From assembly GCA_030695565.1 (NCBI GenBank), contig JAUYRZ010000121.1:62001-126000 (forward strand): a DNA stretch of 64,000 bases, given 5' to 3'. The translations under genes were made by a program, and so were the position numbers. Positions 58,801 through 64,000 of this stretch are shown here, one piece after another. The notes beneath the pieces are model-generated. The model made no database searches. It had not been told where the DNA came from and was given only the letters and a program-made list of their open reading frames with translations. Every line of letters begins with the position of its first letter. Position 1 is the first letter of the stretch. This stretch comes from Archangium sp. (lineage in GTDB: Bacteria; Myxococcota; Myxococcia; Myxococcales; Myxococcaceae).

Positions 58801-59907
58801 ACGCTGACGCAAGCTCACCTTCACCACGCGATCACCCGTCCACGCGACGGTGAGCTTGACCGGCTGCTCAGCAGCGGTGAGCTCGGAAGCGCTGATCAAC
58901 GTGGCGCCTTCGTTCACCGGCGCAGGCAACGCGACCGTCTTCTTCACGCTGGTGGGCTCGGTGACGTGGAGCGTGTACGACTCACCCTTCACGGGGGTCA
59001 AGCTGAAGCGGCCACGGCCTTCGTGTTCGGTGCGGAAGGTGGCGACCTGCTTGCCCTTCGAGTCGACGATGATGCCGGCGATGTCGGCGGGCTTCTGCGA
59101 GAGCGTGCGCGCCTCGAGGTAGACGCGGTTGGTGAGGCCAGCGACCAGGTCTCCACCTTCGGGGAACAGGTTGACCGCGAAGGAAGTCACCAGCAGGGGA
59201 ATGGTCTTGGTCGCGGTCTCCACCACGCCGCCGTCTTCGATGGTGAAGGCCAGCGTGCCTTCGCCGCGCTCGATGGTGGCGGGCAGCTTGAGCGAGACCG
59301 TGCAGCGGCCCTGGTCATCCAGCGCACAGGGCGCCTTCGCCACGTCGACGCCATCGACCCGGGCCACCGCGGTGATCTTCGCGCCCTTCGGCACGCCGCC
59401 TTCTGCGCGGGTGGTCTCCAGGGTGGCGCTCAGGGTGTCGCCCTGGCCGTAGCCATCACGCGCGAAGGTGATCTGATTCTTCAGGCGCGGCGCGCGGTAG
59501 ACCCGAACGTCGAACTTTCGCTCGCCGGGGGCGTGACCGTAGGCACCGGCAGCCGAGAGCGTGAACTCACCACCGGCCTGGCCTTCCGGCACCACCCAGG
59601 AGAACCCGAACGTGCCGTCGGTGACCTGCGCCTGGCCGGCGGTGATGGTCTCGCCTTTGGGGCCCTTGATGGTGATCTGCGCGTACTGGCCGTTGGGCGC
59701 AGGCACGCGGCTCTTCGCGTCGAGCACCACCCCGCGCGCGTAGACGGTCTCGCCGATCTTGTAGATGGGCTTGTCGGTGGAGACGTGGGTGAGGAAGCGG
59801 GTGGCCCCTCCGACACGCGCGGTGGTGATGGGGTCGGTGACCTTGTTGGCACCGGCGGTGAGCAGCAGACAGACGGCTCCGACGGAGAGCAGGCGGATGG
59901 CGGGCAT
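55822..59907 (-). CDS. Bacterial alpha-2-macroglobulin with intact thioester and Met/Pro-rich insert
   Basis: 1361 residues. MPAIRLLSVGAVCLLLTAG is a signal peptide, but without a lipobox, so it may be secreted or membrane-associated. MG2-type domains begin near residue 40 (DKPIYKIGETVYARGVVLDA). The thioester motif GCFEQTSS is complete, Cys891 and Gln894, followed by the alpha-alpha toroid (SYGATQSTVLALKAVLEYDR) and a receptor-binding-like end. Bacterial A2Ms trap proteases in the periplasm. Between about 550 and 645 lies a Pro/Met-rich insert (MLAPPQPAPPMVQKPQ, then KREAAKMDMRMNMGARAIRA) in or next to the expected bait region. No PBP1C gene is adjacent, unlike E. coli yfhM-pbpC. Confidence 0.9.
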   Translation of the reverse strand: MPAIRLLSVGAVCLLLTAGANKVTDPITTARVGGATRFLTHVSTDKPIYKIGETVYARGVVLDAKSRVPAPNGQYAQITIKGPKGETITAGQAQVTDGTFGFSWVVPEGQAGGEFTLSAAGAYGHAPGERKFDVRVYRAPRLKNQITFARDGYGQGDTLSATLETTRAEGGVPKGAKITAVARVDGVDVAKAPCALDDQGRCTVSLKLPATIERGEGTLAFTIEDGGVVETATKTIPLLVTSFAVNLFPEGGDLVAGLTNRVYLEARTLSQKPADIAGIIVDSKGKQVATFRTEHEGRGRFSLTPVKGESYTLHVTEPTSVKKTVALPAPVNEGATLISASELTAAEQPVKLTVAWTGDRVVKVSLRQRDLELSNVEVDARKQKGTEVSLDAKDAEGVLVATVTTKDGTPLAERLVFRAAKKNLSIELKADRERYVPGAPVSLELKTTIDGKPAAAFVGLTVTDDSIQELIEKREQAPTLPVMVFLEDDVRELADAHVYLDPKNPKSKLAVDLLLGTQGWRRFAMINVADFLNREQDEARRVLAMFDGQSMVPTDELSMIDLAPRGGAVKHAPGRPMLAPPQPAPPMVQKPQEARAPVAAVMARPPAPPPAAEPVMKREAAKMDMRMNMGARAIRAEEDRVVMGDSMRVPFTFVTIREFAHQVRPDRKPNDRLDFAETLYWSAAIRTDASGKATVKFGMSDAVTSFRAAADGFTSTGVLGAANVKLDSVKAFYVEPKLPLEVTEGDVIRLPIAFVNGTREPLSAVSMAITSKADLRFTAPQVFALKSDERARRVVELTIGPKTRSTELTLNATAGGYSDVVTRELSIKPKGFPAQQASGGLLQANGKASFKFTIPDDTVAGSVTTSIALYPSPAGNLSSALKSMIQEPSGCFEQTSSTVYPMTMAMQYFNTHTGSDPALMKDAQDKLERGYKRLVGYECKQKGYEWFGEDPGHEALTAYGILEFTDMAKVRSVDPVMLSNSKAWLLKQRDGKGGFERKRRALHTWIEDKDTSDAYITWALLESGEKNLTAEVKRVKEAGLSSANSYVVAVAANVAQLSGDAATAGQLLKKLAAKQDEKGFVAGGTQSIVGSTGQSLAIETTAFATLAWLRAGNEYVGNVEKAIKGLAEASKDGSYGATQSTVLALKAVLEYDRVRSAGRKPGAVKLLVDGKPLGVAVKYDGTTQTALMLPDASELLSAGEHMLELVQEGGGQLPWSMAVKSNRVKPENSPETKVSLEVALSKASLSEGDVVEATARVTNLTDAQLPTVVAIVGVPGGLEPRIDQLKELVKAKTIDAYEVMGRDVVLYWRGMTPKSSLRVPISLVAAVPGKYVGPASRAYLYYGNEHKAWVEGLKADVVAKN

Positions 59908-60035
59908 GGAGAGCGTTCCTTCTCGAGAGGGCGAGGCTGAAACGACTGAGGCCGCACTCTGGTCTAAACGCTGATCGATTCACGAGATTTCTGGTTGCGC
60001 TACGGTCCCTCGATGGAGCGGTACTGAATCCAGCG

Positions 60036-60659
60036 GTGTTGAGCGCGCTCACCTCCCGATCGATCTCAGTCGAGCTTCGAGCAGATCTCGTCTTCCAGAT
60101 GTTCGAGGTGTTGGGGCAGCCCCGACCCAATCACTGGTCGCGCGTGTGGCCCACCTCGGTGGCGATCAGCCGGTGGCTTCTCGAGCAGACGGCGGGCTCA
60201 CTGCCGCTCAGCGCGACGGAGCTGGGCTGCGGCATGGGCCTGGTGAGCATGACGCTGGCTCACCTCGGGCTGATCACCGAAGGCACGGATCGCGAACCCA
60301 TCGCGCTCGCCTTCGCGCTGAAGAATGCGCTGCGAAACAACCTGGTGGGATTTTCGGCGAGCAGGCTCGAGTGGAGCGAAGGGGTGGGCGTGCCCACCTC
60401 GCTGCTGGTGGCCTCCGACGTCATCTACGAGGCCGGTGCTCCCGAGCTGCTCTTCACCCTGGTGGAGACCGCCGGCCTGCTCTCACCGGGCGGAAGGCTG
60501 CTCCTGGGCGTACCGCACGCGCGCACCGAGCTGCTCGACACCTTCGTCAACCAGCTGCAGGTAGGTGGCTACGCGCACTCCGAAGGCGCGCGCGTCGTGG
60601 CGTGGGAAGGCCGCGACGAGGCGATCGACGTGCACGTGCTGACGCGACCCGAGGCTTGA
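60036..60659 (+). CDS. SAM-dependent methyltransferase, METTL21/lysine-methyltransferase-like
   Basis: 207 residues from a GTG at 60036. The SAM-binding motif I is ATELGCGMGLVSMTLAHLGL, followed by TDREPIALAFALKNALR. LLVASDVIYEAGAPELLFTL is the post-motif strand typical of the protein-lysine methyltransferase (METTL21-like) subfamily, in which D-V-I-Y-E is common. The substrate is unknown. It is divergent from A2M, 128 bases apart, and followed by an unrelated convergent gene. Confidence 0.8.
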   Translation: MLSALTSRSISVELRADLVFQMFEVLGQPRPNHWSRVWPTSVAISRWLLEQTAGSLPLSATELGCGMGLVSMTLAHLGLITEGTDREPIALAFALKNALRNNLVGFSASRLEWSEGVGVPTSLLVASDVIYEAGAPELLFTLVETAGLLSPGGRLLLGVPHARTELLDTFVNQLQVGGYAHSEGARVVAWEGRDEAIDVHVLTRPEA

Positions 60660-60734
60660 GACATCGAGCGCGAAGCACTCCCTCGACTCCGCTCGGGAAG
60701 ACCGGTGACCGTTATCGAGCGCAGTCGAGTGCGG

Positions 60735-61043
60735 TCACGCATCAGGCAGGCGCTGCTTGAGCGCTGCGATGTCCTTCTCAGCGCGCTCCATTCGGCCACG
60801 CAGGTCGCGGTCCTCTTTGATGAATGAAATCAAATCGCGCACCGAGCCCGATAGCTCGGTGATCGCTGTTGCCGTTCGCAGCTCTGACTCGACGATCCGT
60901 CTCCCGAGGTCGTCGCGAAGCGATTCGAGGCGGGCGTTCGTCTCGTTGAGGCGCGCATTCGTCTCGTCGATCCGCGCGCCATTGCGCTTGCCGTCGTCGC
61001 GGATCTCTTTGAGCACTTCGAGTGTGAGGTTCTCTGGCTCCAT
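60735..61043 (-). CDS. Small coiled-coil protein
   Basis: 102 residues from the ATG at 61043 (AAGG upstream). MEPENLTLEVLKEIRDDGK starts a helix that continues as a coiled coil with three repeats of D/N-E-T-N-A-R-L (RIDETNARLNETNARLESL), then a helix ending IKEDRDLRGRMERAEKDIAA. Such short 'ETNARLDETNARL' proteins are common in Myxococcota and are probably oligomeric. No known role. It sits 82 bases downstream of the hybrid kinase stop. Confidence 0.6.
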   Translation of the reverse strand: MEPENLTLEVLKEIRDDGKRNGARIDETNARLNETNARLESLRDDLGRRIVESELRTATAITELSGSVRDLISFIKEDRDLRGRMERAEKDIAALKQRLPDA

Positions 61044-61125
61044 GAAAGCAACCTTAGCAGCGAGCACGGACATGCGCCCAGGCGTGCTGCCCGACCGCGA
61101 AAGAGGTTCGCTCATTCTGCGCCGG

Positions 61126-63147
<2,022 letters not shown>

Positions 63148-63156
63148 GAATCGAAG

Positions 63157-64000
63157 CTACGCGATCCCGCCCGGAAAGCGTGCCAGCGATGATTTCGACG
63201 AACGAAACGTGTTCTTCCCCGCGGCCTTGGCTTCGTACATCGCCACGTCGGCGGCCTTCAGCAGCTCGGTGGGCGTTCGACCATCGAGGGGGTGCAACGC
63301 AATACCAATCGACGCACCAATCTGTGCCTGAACGTCGCCGCGAACGATGGGCTCGTTGACCGAGGTGACGAGGAGGCCGGCGATGCGCTGCACCTCCTCG
63401 AGGCTCGCGGGGTTGTCGAGCAGCACCACGAACTCATCGCCGCCCAATCGCGCGACGGTGTCGGTCTGGCGAACCAGGCCCACGAGGCGACCGGCCACGG
63501 CACGAAGCACCTCGTCTCCAACCTCGTGCCCCAGGGTGTCGTTGACCGCCTTGAAGCCATCGAGATCGAGAAAGAGCACCGCGATCTTGCGTTCTTCACG
63601 GGCGGTCGAAGCAATCAACTGGCCCAGACGCTCCAGGAGCAGCGTGCGGTTGGGGAGGTCGGTCAGCGCGTCGTAGAGCGCGAGCTTGCGGGTGCGCTCT
63701 TCGTGGTGCCAGCGCTCCGTCACGTCGTTGAAGACGAAGACGTAGCGCTGGGCATTGGCGGCGAGCGTGGTCGTCACGCGCTGCCACTGCCGAAAGACGC
63801 TGCCGTCCTGTCTGCGCGCCCACGACTCGCCTTCCCATCGTTGGTGTTGCACCAGGTCGTGCGCCATCGCGGCGGCGAACCCCGTGTCGTTCCTCGTCGA
63901 GCTGAGCAGGTTCACTCGCTGACCCACGGCCTCGGCCGCCGCGTAGCCGGTGATCTGGGTGAACGCAGGGTTCACCGAGACGATGATGCCGTTGACGTCG
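63157..64000 (-). CDS. PAS-GGDEF diguanylate cyclase, 5' end outside the window
   Basis: The gene is open to the window edge. The visible part begins in a PAS domain (SVNPAFTQITGYAAAEAVGQ, then the C-terminal cap VFVFNDVTERWHHEERTRK), followed by a GGDEF domain: DALTDLPNRTLLLERLGQLI, FLDLDGFKAVNDTLGHEVGD, and an intact active site RLGGDEFVVLL. RQTDTVAR five residues before GGDEF carries an RxxD inhibitory I-site, so product feedback is expected. The domain ends with NTFRSSKSS. It should make c-di-GMP, which the PilZ protein at 29598 could bind. No EAL domain follows. More sensor domains may lie upstream. Confidence 0.92.
   Translation of the reverse strand, partial: DVNGIIVSVNPAFTQITGYAAAEAVGQRVNLLSSTRNDTGFAAAMAHDLVQHQRWEGESWARRQDGSVFRQWQRVTTTLAANAQRYVFVFNDVTERWHHEERTRKLALYDALTDLPNRTLLLERLGQLIASTAREERKIAVLFLDLDGFKAVNDTLGHEVGDEVLRAVAGRLVGLVRQTDTVARLGGDEFVVLLDNPASLEEVQRIAGLLVTSVNEPIVRGDVQAQIGASIGIALHPLDGRTPTELLKAADVAMYEAKAAGKNTFRSSKSSLARFPGGIA

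Overview
The window is a 64 kb piece of a very GC-rich chromosome that looks myxobacterial (Myxococcota). Pointers are soluble and membrane-anchored Hanks-type Ser/Thr kinases, a PilZ/coiled-coil protein, a DUF4388 (PATAN) protein, three proteins with the TIGR02996 repeat-companion domain, many secreted lipoproteins with a lipobox Cys and Asp/Ala/Gly-rich 'DAG' linkers, frequent GTG starts, and no tRNA, rRNA, phage or transposase genes. The species is not identifiable from the sequence alone.

Layout. 1-3.0 kb: end of a small membrane protein gene, a pentapeptide/TIGR02996 gene, then a graveyard with a response-regulator pseudogene and the tail of a secreted protein, both bordered by short palindromic repeats. 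3.0-10.2 kb: MepA-like murein endopeptidase, a five-gene minus-strand cluster of exported proteins and a SMI1/KNR4-like protein, a Cys-rich lipoprotein and a HExxH protein. 10.2-15.1 kb: a photoactive yellow protein (PYP) homologue, a TIGR02996 protein coupled to a POT peptide transporter, and a Ser/Thr kinase. 15.2-22.3 kb: secreted metalloprotease-like lipoprotein pair, second kinase, and an overlapping FGGY kinase / sphingosine-1-phosphate-lyase-like pair. 22.3-30.6 kb: lipoproteins, a Sel1-repeat membrane protein, a 1028-aa carboxypeptidase-regulatory-like repeat protein, an EF-hand-like protein, a Rossmann reductase and a PilZ protein. 30.7-43.8 kb: DUF1801, TPR, macro domain, HExxH protein, a 15-residue-repeat protein, EEP nuclease/phosphatase, phytochelatin-synthase-like, class IV aminotransferase-like, ATP-grasp, DUF2079. 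43.8-55.6 kb: large lipoproteins, a transglutaminase-like protein, a DUF4388/TPR protein, an L,D-transpeptidase, a TIGR02996/WD40-like protein. 55.8-64 kb: alpha-2-macroglobulin, a methyltransferase, and a diguanylate cyclase / hybrid histidine kinase pair.

Most of the window is cell-envelope and secreted biology (lipoproteins, murein enzymes, A2M, HExxH proteins) mixed with signalling genes, arranged in short operons with ATGA or 2-10 bp junctions.

Three things stand out. (1) The PYP homologue at 10.3-10.7 kb aligns without gaps to Halorhodospira PYP over about 95 residues and keeps the chromophore Cys and buried Glu but replaces Tyr42, Thr50, Arg52 and Met100. (2) About fifteen copies or fragments of one hairpin repeat (CCCTCTCCC, loop, GGGAGAGGG, then TCGGGGTGAGGGGCC) mostly sit within about 10 bases of stop codons in the sense orientation of the gene just ended; one copy supplies the only visible start of the macro-domain gene. 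(3) A sphingosine-1-phosphate-lyase-like enzyme is translationally coupled to a FGGY sugar kinase.
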